A stretch of DNA of 64,000 nucleotides from the NCBI GenBank assembly GCA_039720395.1, contig CM077832.1:21477607-21541606 (forward strand), given 5' to 3'. The position numbers and the translations under genes were made by a program. Source of the DNA: Liquidambar formosana (Eukaryota; Streptophyta; Magnoliopsida; Saxifragales; Altingiaceae). Each line of letters starts with the position of its first letter. Within the stretch, counting starts at the first letter, position 1. Shown one piece after another: positions 33,590 through 45,171 of this stretch. The notes under the pieces are model-generated. The model did no database searches. It saw only the letters and a program-made list of their open reading frames with translations, and was not told the DNA's origin.

Positions 33590-35265
33590 AGTGTACTCAA
33601 GTCATGAGTATACTTAAACCACTGGGGGTTGATGATTGTCAAGAGAAGCATATTCAAGCCACTACGAATGAACATACTTTTGAAATGGAGAAATATATTC
33701 TAGTCACGAATATATTTAACCAAGTGATGAGAATGAGATCTGAGAAGTACGTTCAAGTGATGAACGTACCTTGGAAATGGAGAAGTATATTCAGGTCACG
33801 AATATATTTAACCAAGTGAGTGACAAAAAATCTGAGAAGTATACTCAAATGATGAGTATACCACTGAAATGGAGAAATATATTCAGGTCGCGAATATATT
33901 TAACCAAGTAATCTGAGAATGAAATCTGAGAAGTATACTCAAGTGGTGAGCATACCATTGAAATGGAGAAATATATCCAAGCGATGGATATCTTTAACCA
34001 AGTAGGATAAGAATAATCTGAGAGGTGTATTCAAGTGATGAGTGTACTTTTGAAATGGAGAAATATATTCAGGTCACGAACATATTTAACCAAGTGATGA
34101 AAAAGATGCTGAGAAATATACTCAAGTGATGAGTATACTTAATGATTGAAAAAGACTGAGAAGTACGTTTAAGTGATGAACACACTTTTGAAATGGAGAA
34201 ATGTATCCAAGTGATGGATATATTTAACCAAGTAAGCTGAGAAGTACACTCAAGTGATGAGCATACCATTGAAATGGAGAAATATATCCAAACGACGGAT
34301 ATATTTAACCAAGTAAGATAAGAATAATCTGAGAAGTGTACTCAAGTGATGAGTACACCATTGAAATGGAGAAATATATTCTAGTCACGAATATACTTAA
34401 CCAAGTAGTGACAAGTATGTTTGAGTGATAAACATACCATTGAAATAGAGAAATATATCCAAGTGATGGATATACTTAACCAAGTAAGTGACAAGTATGT
34501 TTAAGTGATAAACATACCATTGAAATAGAGAAATATATCCAAGCGATGGATATACTTAAGCAAGTAAGATAGAGAATAATCTGAGAAGTGTACTCAAGTG
34601 ATGAGTACACCATTGAAATGGAGAAATATATTCTAGTCATGAATATATTTAACTAAGTAAGTGACAAATAATCTGAGAAGTATGTTCAAGTGATGAACAC
34701 ACCATTGAAATGGAGAAATATACCCAAGCGATGGATATACTTAACCAAGTAAGTGGCAAAATATCTGAGAAGTATACTCAAGTGATGAGTATACCATTGA
34801 AATGGAAAAAAAAAATATACCCAAGTGGTGGATATACTTAACCCAGTAAGTGACAAAATATCTGAGAAGTATGTTCAAGTGATGAACATACCATTGAAAT
34901 GGAGAAATATATTCAAGTGATGAATATATTTAACCAAGTAAGTGATAATGAGGATCTGAAACTAGGAAGCCTATTCAATGGGTGAACATGCTTTTGAAAT
35001 GGAAGAATATATTCAAGTGATGAATATATTCAACCAAGTATGATAGAAAATGAGAATTTGAAACTGAGAAGCATATTCAAAGGGTGAATACACTTTTGAA
35101 ATGGAAAAATATATTCAAGTGATGAATATATTCAACCAAGTAGGATAGGGAATGAGAATTTGAAACTGAGAAGCATATTCAAAGAGTGAATACACTTTTG
35201 AAATGGAGGAATATATTCAAATGATGAGTATATTCAACCAAGTGGGATGAAAAATCAAGATTTGA
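33590..35265. repeat. Tandem hairpin array with conserved loop and covarying stems
   Basis: Irregular units of roughly 70-95 bp each hold two inverted repeats. The first type has 8-bp arms around AAGTGAT: GTACGTTC/GAACGTAC (33747-33769), GTATACTC/GAGTATAC (33839-33861, 34772-34794), GTGTACTC/GAGTACAC (34336-34358), GTATGTTC/GAACATAC (34869-34891). The second type has arms such as AAATATATCC/GGATATATTT (34280-34306) or AAATATATTC/GAATATATTT around AAGTGAT, AAGCGAT or TAGTCAC. Between them run CATTGAAATGGAG and TTAACCAAGTAAG spacers. Units right of about 34955 are decayed. The array is in the 3' region of the Gypsy element and upstream of the antisense gene. Confidence 0.9.
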
Positions 35266-35671
35266 AATGAGGATATATGATCAATTTATCAAGATTGAAC
35301 AGGCATGGTGCAAGAGGAAAGTGACTTAACACATTGTCACTTGAGTTGGCATGACACAGGGGAAATATATTCAACCCTTTTGAACATAAAATCAATTCAA
35401 GGAATTGATTTCAAGATGGAATTTGATTGATTTTAAGCTCAAAAAGTGTTGAATATCTCATTTGGAAGGAGATTTGATCACGCGTCAAGGCGAGACAAAG
35501 CGAGAAGCAAAACCAAAACAAAGTGGCTTGGGTGACCACCAGGCCTCGGGAGGCTAGCCGCCCAGGCCTGGGTGGTTACCCGAGCCCGAAGCGGAAATCC
35601 CACTTTGAATAGGAAACTTCCTATTCTAATGGGTTTTTTCCTATTTGAACTTGGATTTGTGACCTTTTCCC
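35266..35671 (+). promoter_or_regulatory. Upstream region of the antisense gene with a GC-rich palindrome
   Basis: GGGTGACCACCAGGCCT (35530-35546) and AGGCCTGGGTGGTTACCC (35563-35581) form a near-perfect inverted repeat with one bulge, 90-140 bp before a TATA box. This is the most GC-rich stretch of the neighbourhood. Confidence 0.55.
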
Positions 35672-35678
35672 TATAAAA
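35672..35678 (+). promoter_or_regulatory. TATA box of the antisense gene, copy 1
   Basis: TATAAAA lies 50 nt before the ATG at 35728, giving an expected 5' leader of about 20-25 nt. It is conserved at 62539-62545. Confidence 0.7.
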
Positions 35679-35727
35679 ACACATCCAAGAGGTTCCTAAA
35701 CCTACTTGTATTCATTCATTAGAAGTT

Positions 35728-37017
35728 ATGGAGGCTCTAGACAAATTTTTAGGAGGGTTTTTGAGAGTTATGAGTGCTGAAGCAAAATCTGAGTTCAAAT
35801 GCTTTGGCTTGGATCCATTGCTCTCCTTGAGGCATGTAAGGCTTGAAACGAACCTCTTGACTGCTGCTACATATTTTTGGGATCCTCAAGTTCATGTGTT
35901 CCGCTTCAACTATGAAGAACTGTGCCCAACCATGGAGGAATTCTGTGCATTGTATGGAGTTTCAACGGTAGGTCCTTTCATTCTCCCTACTCCTCGCCCA
36001 AGCTTTCTTACTTCTTTCTCCAATCTACTTGGGATTCACTCACAATATGCCTCTACGTTTGTAAAGGACCATATGGTAGACTTGATGAAATTGGAAACCT
36101 CTTTTTTAGCTTGTGATAGTAAAGGTATTCTGAATTTTACCTTTCCTATTAAGCATGCTCTTGCCTTTTGCCTCATTGGTCGTTTCCTTATTTCCACTGG
36201 TACTCCACATGTTCCCATTCAAATCTGTGACTTGATTCCTCTCCTTGCCAAGGGCCATAACTTGATTCCCATGGTGCTAGCTGAAACCCTGAATGGTTTG
36301 GATAAAGTCCATGAGGACCCAAAGGTTTCCTTAGGAGGTAGCCCCATTATACTGTAGATGTGGTTGCTTAAAAGACTGAATTTCTTGTCACCAGTTGCCA
36401 TTACACCATACAAGCCCCAGCATTACTGCCTTCGCCGCATTGAATTACCTGGGCAATTTTCATTGAGAGATTGGCTAGGTTACTACCAAACCCTTTCTTA
36501 GAGGAGTGTCAAGTGGTTTGTATTCATATGGGGCTGCAGTGACCAGGTGCTTCTGCGGACTTCTGGATGCGCCATGGTGAGACTCATAGGACTGAGGTCT
36601 ACTTCCTTCTATTGGCCTTCAAGGGTTCTTCGTCAGATGGGTGCCATGCAAACCACACCTACTTCCTTGAAAGGTGACTATCCTGTGGTGCCGGCGGGTC
36701 TTTTTGTAGTGACTTGGGCGAAGGACCGATGGCCTAACAAGTTGATACTAACCCAAGTTACGAATACTGATGGTCCGTATATGATGAGCCCCGAGTATAA
36801 GGAATGGTTGAAAAGCAATTTAGGTGAGAGAGAGACTACTCGAAGAGAAAGGATTTTTGGACTTATCAAGAACAACGAACTTGGACCTTGCAGAGAAGAT
36901 ATTATGGAAGCAGTGACAGCAGCTTATGAACATGACTTGAGGAAGAAAAGAAGACATGAAAGAGAGAAGAAGAAAGCTGAGGAGCGAGCTGCAAAGAGGC
37001 TCAAGAAAATAGAATAG
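35728..37017 (+). pseudogene. DUF7745-like antisense gene, copy 1, two stops
   Basis: This is collinear with the intact 429-codon gene at 62595-63884. Two in-frame stops break it: CAG to TAG at 36355-36357 (codon 210) and TGG to TAG at 36499-36501 (codon 258). Both are C:G to T:A transitions; the rest stays in frame. It retains TAATYFWDP, VFRFNYEELCPTMEEFCAL and the basic C-terminal helix. It lies between the hairpin array and pol, on the strand opposite to pol. It is probably a pseudogene unless a 209-residue N-terminal product is made. Confidence 0.85.
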
Positions 37018-37089
37018 GATATTTATGGCATTTTTACAGTTCTTTTACTTAATACCAATGAATTGCTATGTCAATCAATTTTAGTTTTG

Positions 37090-37109
37090 AATAAATTGCC
37101 AATAATAAA
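37090..37109 (+). terminator. Poly(A) signals of the antisense gene, copy 1
   Basis: Two AATAAA hexamers (37090-37095 and 37104-37109) lie 70-95 nt after the stop codon. Confidence 0.6.
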
Positions 37110-37168
37110 TCAAATTTGGGATTTTCTTGTTTGATTTAGACCGCACCCAAGGTAACTTTATGGGTTGC

Positions 37169-37286
37169 CTACGTATCTCCATGGTTTTTTTTTTTTTCTT
37201 CTTTTTTTTTTTGTTTTTTTTTTGTTTTTTTTTGTTTTTTTTGTTTTTTTGTTTTTTTTTTGAATGGAGAATCAGGTCTTACGTAG
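37169..37286. terminator. Hairpin-bounded poly(T) tract between convergent genes
   Basis: CTACGTATCTCCAT (37169-37182) pairs with ATGGAGA (37264-37270) and TACGTAG (37280-37286). The roughly 80-nt T-rich tract with scattered G and C lies in between. It sits between the end of the antisense gene (37017) and the end of pol (37344). I infer a bidirectional 3'-end region. Confidence 0.55.
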
Positions 37287-37343
37287 TTCTCATGCCTTAA
37301 CTTTTGCCTAGGCCGCCCTTACGGGTTTTCAACCTAGCAGGCT

Positions 37344-40054
37344 TCAAACATGATATTTCTTCAATTGATCCAAATTAGTTGGACGAGCGAACTCAATTCC
37401 ATCTAAATCCATGAGGCGAACAGCCCCTGCTGGCAATATCTCTTTGATAATGTATGGCCCACCCCAACTTGGCTTGAATTTTCCCCGCGGATCGAACACT
37501 GGAGCTCTGATTTCTTTCAGCACTACATCCCCTTTCTTTAGACCTCGATCTTTGACATGCTTGTTGAATGCTCTGGCAACTCTCCGTTGATACCCCTGAA
37601 CATGATACAGTGCCCTTAAACGCCTTTCATCCAGCAAAGCTAACTCATCATAGCGGCTCTTAACCCAGTCCACTTCTGTTATCTGGTTCTCCTACGGCAA
37701 CCCTTAGTGAAGGAACCTCTAATTCAACTGGCAACACGGCCTCCATTCCAGTAAACTAGAGAATAAGGGGTAGCCCCTGTTGACGACCTTATTGATGTTC
37801 TGTAACCCCATAAAGCCAATGGCAACTTCTCATGCCAGTCTGTGTGCGAGTCCGCAGTCTTCTGTAGTATCTTCTTGATGTTCTTGTTAGCTGCTTCCAC
37901 CGCTCCATTAGTCTGAGGACGGTATGGTGATGACAGATGGTGAACTATGCCGTACTTTTGCAAGAGCTCATGGGTTTCTTTCTGAAAGTGCTGGCCATTG
38001 TTTGAGATAACTTCATGCGGTACCCCATATCGATAGATGATGCTGTGCTGTATGAATTGTGCTACCTTCTTGGAATTCAAGGTCTTGAAGGACGCTGCTT
38101 CCACCCACTTAGTGAAGTAGTCGATGGCAACCAGGATGTATTCATGCCCATTTGATGCCTTTGGCTTGATCTGTCCGATGATATCTATCCCCCACACCGC
38201 GAATGGCCATGGTGACGACATACTTGTTAAAGGAATAGAAGGCAAATGTTGTCCACTGGCGAACAGTTGGCATTTGTGGCACTTCTTGACATGTGCGTGG
38301 CAGTCTCTTTCCATGGTAGACCAATAATAGCCTAACCTCATGATTTTCTTAGCTAACATATAGCCATTCATATGCGGAGCCCCTGTCCCTTCATGGAATT
38401 CTTTAATCAGATGCTCGGCTTCTTCCTCGGTGACACACAGCAGGTGGATCCCGTCGTATGATCTCCGATATAGCTTTCCTCCACAAAGTACATAGTGACT
38501 TGCCAACCGCCTTAGGGTTTTTCTATCAATGCGAGATGCTCCTTTTGGGTACTCCCTTTCTTCAATGAACTTCTTTATGTCATGGAACCACGGACGGCCA
38601 TCATTCACTTCCCCTCCTCGGATTGCACAACAGTACACAGGCTTGTCTCGGCATTCTATTACCAACGGCTTCACATTTCCCCCTTCAGGTATCTCCACCA
38701 TGCATGCTAGGGTCGCCAAGGCATCGGCGAACTGGTTCTTGTTTCTTGAAAGGTAGTTGAACTCTATCTCTGAGAACTCCTTGGTTAGAGCTTCCAGATA
38801 GGCATGGTAAGGCAACAATTTCTCATCTCGAGTTTTCCATTCCCCTTTTATCTGACAAATGATTAGCGCCGAGTCCCTGAACACTTCCAATTCTTTGATC
38901 CCCAATTCAAGTGCCGCTTCCAATGCTAGGATACAGGCCTCATATTCAGCAATGTTGTTGGTAGCTTCGAACCCCAACTTGACCGCCAACGGTGTAACTG
39001 CCCTTCGGGTGAGACCAGCAGGACTCCTATCCCATAACCTTTCTTATTGGCTGCCCCATCGAAGTATACTCTCACAATTTTTCTGCCAATCTCTAGCACG
39101 TCCTCGTCTGGGAATGATCGTTGAATGGAGCAGATGATGACACAGGACAGCTGGCTAGGTAGTCTGCGATGACGCTCCCCCTTGATAGACTTCTGATTCA
39201 CGTACTTGATGTCGAATTCGTTGAGGAGAATTGACCATCGAGCAGTTCTGAATGACAATACTGGCATTTCTACCAGGTACTTCAACGGGTCCATGCGACT
39301 TATCAAGAACACTTCGAAGGACATCATGTAGTGCCGGAGTTTCTGCCGCCCATACTAGTGCTACACAAGCTTTTTCAATTGCATTGTACTTCACTTCATA
39401 GTCTGTCATTTTCTTGCTTAGGTAGTAGATGGCATTCTCCTTTGTAGACCCTTCGAGAGATTGAGCTAACAAAGCTCCCGTCACGGTTTCGTGACCGTTA
39501 AGTATAACAAAAGTGGCGCACCTTGCTGTGGGGGAACTAAGATTGGAGGATTGCTCAAGTATCTCTTAATGGTCTCAAAGGCCTCTTGGCATTCTTCGTT
39601 CCATACTTTTGGCACACCTTTCTTAAGCAATTTGGAAGATTGGTTCGCAAACCATGGTTAAGTTGGCAATGGCGTTATGTATTGAACTCTTCCCAGAAAA
39701 CCCTGGATCTGCTTCTCAGGCTAGGCGGCTCCATCTCCACAATAGCTTTTATCTTCCCTGGGTCCAGTTCGATACCTCTCTGATGATCATAAACCCCAAT
39801 AGCTTGCCTGCAGTGACGCCGAAAGCACACTTCTGTGGGTTGAGACGGAGATTGTACTTTTTTGCTCGCTCTAAGAATTTCTCTAGTGCCTTGAAATGCC
39901 CTTCCCTATCCGTGGACTTCACGATCATATCATCGACGTAAACCTCGACTTCCTTATGGATCATATCATGCAATAGGGTCGTAGCTGCTCTTTGGTAAGT
40001 AGCCCCAGCGTTCTTAAGCCAAAAGGCATTACTTGTAACAGTACGTTCCCATTG
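37344..40054 (-). pseudogene. Ty3/Gypsy (Tat-type) pol, 3' part, inactivated
   Basis: Read right to left: RT palm with YVDD at 39940-39929; the RT-linked RNase H (ENAIYYLSKKMTDYEVKYNAIEK, about 39440-39350); a second RNase H of the archaeal type with D (39060-39058), E (38947-38945), D (38875-38873) and D (38725-38723); the integrase zinc finger (CHKCQ, about 38280); the integrase core with D (38185-38183) and E (37897-37895); and a C-terminal region ending at 37344. The second catalytic Asp is Asn (VISNNGQHF, codon 38002-38000). Frameshifts lie near 39330-39300, 39050-38950, 37745 and 37690, and more around 39490-39750. Two RNases H are a known mark of the Tat clade. The element cannot make active integrase. 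The upstream RT, protease and gag fall in or beyond the gap. Confidence 0.88.
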
Positions 40055-40154
40055 NNNNNNNNNNNNNNNNNNNNNNNNNNNNNNNNNNNNNNNNNNNNNN
40101 NNNNNNNNNNNNNNNNNNNNNNNNNNNNNNNNNNNNNNNNNNNNNNNNNNNNNN
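40055..40154. other. Assembly gap, exactly 100 N
   Basis: The round length indicates a scaffold gap of unknown size. It joins Gypsy RT (left) to the inside of a Copia LTR (right). At least 312 bp of that LTR are missing. If the join is true, the rest of a Gypsy 5' LTR, its PBS, gag and protease should be missing too. Confidence 0.98.
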
Positions 40155-41489
40155 AATCTGGACAGCCCTTGGGATTTCACTTGTGATGATGTCACACATC
40201 ATAGTGTGACTTATATAGTCCACACTAAGGGGGCCGGCCCTAGGGGGAAACCCTATTAGGGTGTGATGCAATTTCTCTAAATTGCACAATAACCCCTATA
40301 AATTATATCAATATAATAGGCCTCAAAGAACTATTCTTTATGCACTCATACCCTTTCTCTCATAGACTTTAAAGCTCATCTTGCATGATCAGTGTGTGAC
40401 CCATTGGTTCACATCATCAAGTAGTAGGAATAGCACGAGGTGTGCACAATGGAACTCTTTCCATTTAGGGTCTAATTGGAACTCCTTCCAATTCCCTAAT
40501 TGATTATAACTCACTTATATCAATTAGGGCTTCTACTAACCATGAATAACACCTAGCATATGGTTCATGGTGTCGTCCTTAATGAAGTGAATATGTATCT
40601 ATCAAAGAACCCTTCTGTTATAGTTTATAGGTTACAATTGCATCCTTCCATTTACACAATGTCTCCAATTGAACTAATAGGACATGGAAGTCTGTCAAGT
40701 CCCTAGTTCAATTACTTTATACTCATTCATAAATATCAACTCAATGATGAACTTATGGAAACTCCTTTCCATATTCACACTGCCATGGCCATGGACTGAA
40801 TGAGTTATATTATGAATGCTATATAAGACATTCTCTCTCTTTTTCCTGAGAGTAATGGATTCCTTGTTGATCACTCACATGCCTTCATACACATAGCAAT
40901 AGGGCCAATGAACACCTTTACAGACCCATGAATAGAATCTGCACTTAGTGTTATCAAACTTCTAAAGCTACATGCATAAGGTAACTATGGTGTCTCAGGT
41001 CTAAGGATTACTTGTACCACTATAACATTGAGAAACTGATTGACAGGCAGGTTAAAACTCCATTCAGTTTATCTCAAATCTTTGGTCACATTCAGTGTAC
41101 CTATTCTATTAACAGGCACCCACCTGTTGGTTGTAGTGTCTCCACACAAATAGCTTGAGACCAGCTATCCTCCTATAGAGTCAACCTAACAAGTGCTAGT
41201 CCTATGGTTCATTACTGTCCATCATAGTGAACCTTCAACTAGGAATGATTTAGGAGTTTAGTACAGAGATATATTTACAGTCTCATAATTACAACTCTTT
41301 GTAATTCATATTCTCAACTCTAACTCCTTGGACATATTATGTAAATATAAATGATGCATACAAACATAATAGAATAAGCCCTTTTATTAAATCAATAATA
41401 AATGTGACATACATAAATGAAATCAAATGATTGTTCCTTTATCCCTAAACAATCATCTCTATGATTGGCTCTAGGGCATAACTCTAACA
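40155..41489 (-). mobile_element. 3' LTR of the minus-strand Copia (partial)
   Basis: 1335 of about 1653 bp are present. Compared with the 5' LTR it has at least six single-base losses, each in a short run of one base, near 40168, 40178, 40310, 40318, 40407 and 41308. Homopolymer sequencing error near a contig end is the likely cause. Confidence 0.9.
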
Positions 41490-41500
41490 ATCTCCCACTT
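41490..41500 (-). other. Polypurine tract of the minus-strand Copia
   Basis: On the minus strand AAGTGGGAGAT, identical to the other two Copia PPTs. Confidence 0.9.
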
Positions 41501-41503
41501 GCA

Positions 41504-44500
41504 CTATAGCCAATCCACAATGTATCTAATACCCATTTCCTGTCTGTGGTGATCCAACTGCTCTTGGGTCATAGCTTTAGTGAAGGGATCTGCTACATTC
41601 TCTGTTGTGTGAATCTTCTGTATGCTAATATCACCTCTTCCAATGATCTCTCTAATCACATGGAATCGACGCTCAATGTGTTTGGACTTTTGATGAGACC
41701 GTGGTTCCTTAGCTTGAGCAATAGCCCCGTTGTTGTCACAAAACAATGGCAAGGGCTTCTCAATGGCAGGAACTACTCCCAGTTCAGTAATGAACTTCTT
41801 TATCCAAACAGCTTCCTTTGCAGCCTCTGATGCAGCAATGTACTCAGCCTCTGTAGTGGAGTCCGCTGTAACATCCTGTTTACAGCTCCTCCAACTTACA
41901 GCTCCACCATTCAAGGTGAAAACATACCCCGATGTTGATTTCCTATCATCATCGTCAGATTGAAAATCTGAATCCGTATAACCAACCATTTCTAAATTTC
42001 TTCCTCCATAGACAAGGAATAGTTCCTTAGTTCTTCTTAAGTACTTAAGGACAGCCTTGACTGCTTCCCAGTGTTTCACACCTGGGTCTGCCTGATATCT
42101 GCTTGTAACACTTACACCAAAAGCGATATCTGGTCTTGTACACAACATGGCATACATTAGACTCCCTACTGCAGAAGCATAGGGAATCTTCCTCATGTAC
42201 GCAATCTCCTCTGGAGTTTTAGGTGCCATGTTTTTAGACAACTTGATTCCATGCCTAACAGGAATTAGACCTCTTTTGGAATCTTCTAAATTGAACCTTT
42301 TCAATATTTTGTCTATGTACAATGATTGGGAGAGACCTAGCATCCTTTTAGATCTATCTCTATAGACCTTTATTCCCAGAATATAGGATGCTTCTCCCAA
42401 ATCTTTCATGGAGAAATTCTGTGAAAGCCACTCTTTCACTTTTGATAACGTTTCTACTTTATTCCCGATAAGTAGAATGTCATCAACATATAGGACTAGG
42501 AAGGTAATCGCACTCCCACTAACTTTCTTGTACACACATGGTTCATCCATATTCTGTAGGAAACCAAACGATTTGATTGCCTCATCGAATCAGATGTTCC
42601 AGCTTCTAGAAGCTTGTTTAAGTCCATAAATGGACCGCTGTAGCTTGCACACTTTGTGGTCCTCACCACTGGATGTAAAACCCTCAGGTTGCTGCATATA
42701 AAGGTCTTCCTCAATGTTTCCATTAAGGAAAGCGGTCTTTACATCCATTTGCCATATCTCATAATCGTAGTGCGCAGCTATAGCTAACAAGATCCTAATG
42801 GACTTAAGCATAGCCACTGGCGAGAAGGTTTCCTCATAGTCAATACCATGTCTTTGTCGGTAACCTTTTGCCACTAGCCTAGCCTTGTAGGTCTCTACCT
42901 TTCCATCTGAACCTATCTTCCTTTTGAAGATCCATTTGCAGCCAATAGGTACTATACCTTCTGGTGGATCAACTAAAGTCCAGACTTTGTTGGAATACAT
43001 CGAGTCCATTTCAGATTTCATAGCTTCCAGCCATTTGTTCGAATCAATATCCGAAATCGCCTGTCCATAAGTAGTAGGGTCATCTGGGTGTTCTCTATCA
43101 CCAAGGAACAATTCCTCTGCATTATGGTTGAGAAATCCATATCTCTCAGGTGCAACAGATACCCTACTCGATCTACGGAGAGGTTGTGGTACATTAGTGG
43201 GTTCTGTCTCATCAGGGACAGGGGTGGGATCACTGTCGGTTTGTGTCTCATCAGACAATTCTTTGAGTTCTATTTTCCTGTTATTGCCTCCTTCTTGAAT
43301 AAACTCTTTTTCAAGAAAGACTGCAAACTTACTAACAAACACCTTTTGTTCATCAGGATAATAGAAATAATATCCTAAACTCTCTTTAGGATATCCCACA
43401 AACCTACATTTAATTGATCTTGATTCTAACTTGGTTGCATCATGTGTCTTTACATATGCAGTGCAACCCCATACCTTAATATGTTTAAGGCTTGGTGCTT
43501 TCCCTTTCCATATCTCATACGGTGTCTTAGGGACAGATTTGGTTGGGACTCTATTCAACAGGTACGTGGCAGTTTCCAGGGCATGTCCCCAGAAGGACAA
43601 TGGTAAATCAGTGTAACTCATCATGGACCTAACCATATCCAATAAGGTTCTATTCCTCCTTTCTGACACACCATTAAGCTGTGGTGTTCCAGGAGGTGTC
43701 CATTGAGATAGAATGCCCGCTTGAACAAGATGATCTAAAAACTCACCAGTTAAATATTCTCCTCCTCGATCCGATCGAAGAGCTTTAATACTTTTACCAG
43801 TTTGTTTCTCTACTTCATATCTGAATTCTTTGAACTTTTCAAATGCTTCAGATTTGTACTTCATTAAGTACACATACCCGTACCTAGAATGATCATCGGT
43901 AAAGGTTATAAAGTAAGAGAAACCTCCACGAGCATGTATGCTCATAGGACCACATACATCACTATGTATTAATCCTAATATGTCTGCCGCTCTCTCACTG
44001 TGACTGGTGAAAGGTGACCTGGTCATTTTACCTAGTAAACAAGATTCACAAGTTGGAAAGGGCATAGAAACCAATGGACCCAATTGTCCATCCTTACACA
44101 TCTTGTTAATCCTATTCTCACTGATATGACCTAGTCTCAAGTGCCAGTCATATGCGGAGTTTTCTTCATCTCTTGTTCTCTTGGGTTTGTTTGCATTCAA
44201 TTTAGAACTATCATGCTCTATGCAATTAACATTTGCAATAAAGTTTAGAAAATAAAGGCCATTCACATAAACTCCAGAAGTAATGAACTCTTCATTTTTA
44301 AATAAGAACATTTATTCTCCTCAAAAACAAACCTAAATCCTTGTTTAGATAATACTGAAATAGAAATAATGTTTCTTATAACTTCTGGAATATAAAGACA
44401 GCCTGATAATTCTAAACTACTCCCACTAGGCAAAGTCAAGCAGCAAGTCCCCACGGCTAATGCAGCAACGTTTGCTCCATTTCCCACTCGTAGGGTTACT

Positions 44501-45162
44501 TCTCCTTTACTCAGCCTTCTGCTTCCCACTAGGTCCTGCATGGAATTGCAAATATGAGAACTCGCACCAGAATCTAGTACCCAAGTGGAAGCAGAGCTAA
44601 CACTCATGTTAGTCTCAAGTATAAGAGCATAATCCATACCTTCCGAAGGTTGGTTCCTCAGAGTATCTAGATACTCTTGGCAGTTACGTTTCCAATGCCC
44701 ATCTTTGCCGCAGTAAAAACAGATCCCTTTACCTTTCCTCTTCTTTTGGGTACTCTTACCCTTTCTTATTCCCTTGCCTTTAGGCTTGAGTATAGAATTG
44801 GAAGCAGGAACTTCAACCCATTCATCACATTCAAGCAAGAACTCTTTGCCATACAACTCTTGTATGTGGATAAATATCTTGGGTGCACTTCCCATGGACT
44901 CGTATTGCTTCTTAAGCTCAGGACTTAGAGACACCATCATATAGCATCTCGTCATAAGATCATCATCCATGCGCTTCTGATAAGCGTCTTTCTCTTGCCG
45001 AGTTGCAGCCTCAGTAGGAGCATTGGGAAGTGGACTTTGAAGTGCATAGGTAATATTTTCAGAATTCAAAACGATTTTTAAATTCCTTAACCAATCAAGA
45101 TAATTAGGTCCAGTTAAACGGTTGGTTTCCAAAATGTTGGATAACGGGTTGCGGTGAGCCAT
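41504..45162 (-). pseudogene. Copia Gag-Pol, broken by one frameshift and one stop
   Basis: It begins [12 protein letters not shown] at 45162 and aligns over its full length with the intact 1219-residue polyprotein. A one-base loss in a T run near 44304-44306 shifts the frame after residue 285 or so, between protease and integrase. CGA has become TGA at 42592-42590, in RT upstream of YVDD. All other catalytic motifs remain, and it keeps KIPYASAVGSLMY where the plus copy has three changes. It shares the short Gag. The frameshift may be a homopolymer error; the stop is a CpG-type transition and likely real. Otherwise the copy is close to coding-competent. Confidence 0.93.
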
Positions 45163-45171
45163 TACGGTGAT

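Noticed and set aside
34069..34269. ORFs within the hairpin array (34069-34269, 33604-33819, 60936-61136, 61578-61787)
   Set aside because: They translate the tandem repeat and are not preserved between units.
33590..35265. CRISPR-like pattern of short repeats and spacers
   Set aside because: The sequence is from a plant transposon. Repeats are hairpins of variable stem with no unique spacers and no cas genes.
39749..40195. ORFs spanning the N run
   Set aside because: The frame across 100 N is meaningless. Only the RT part left of 40055 was used.
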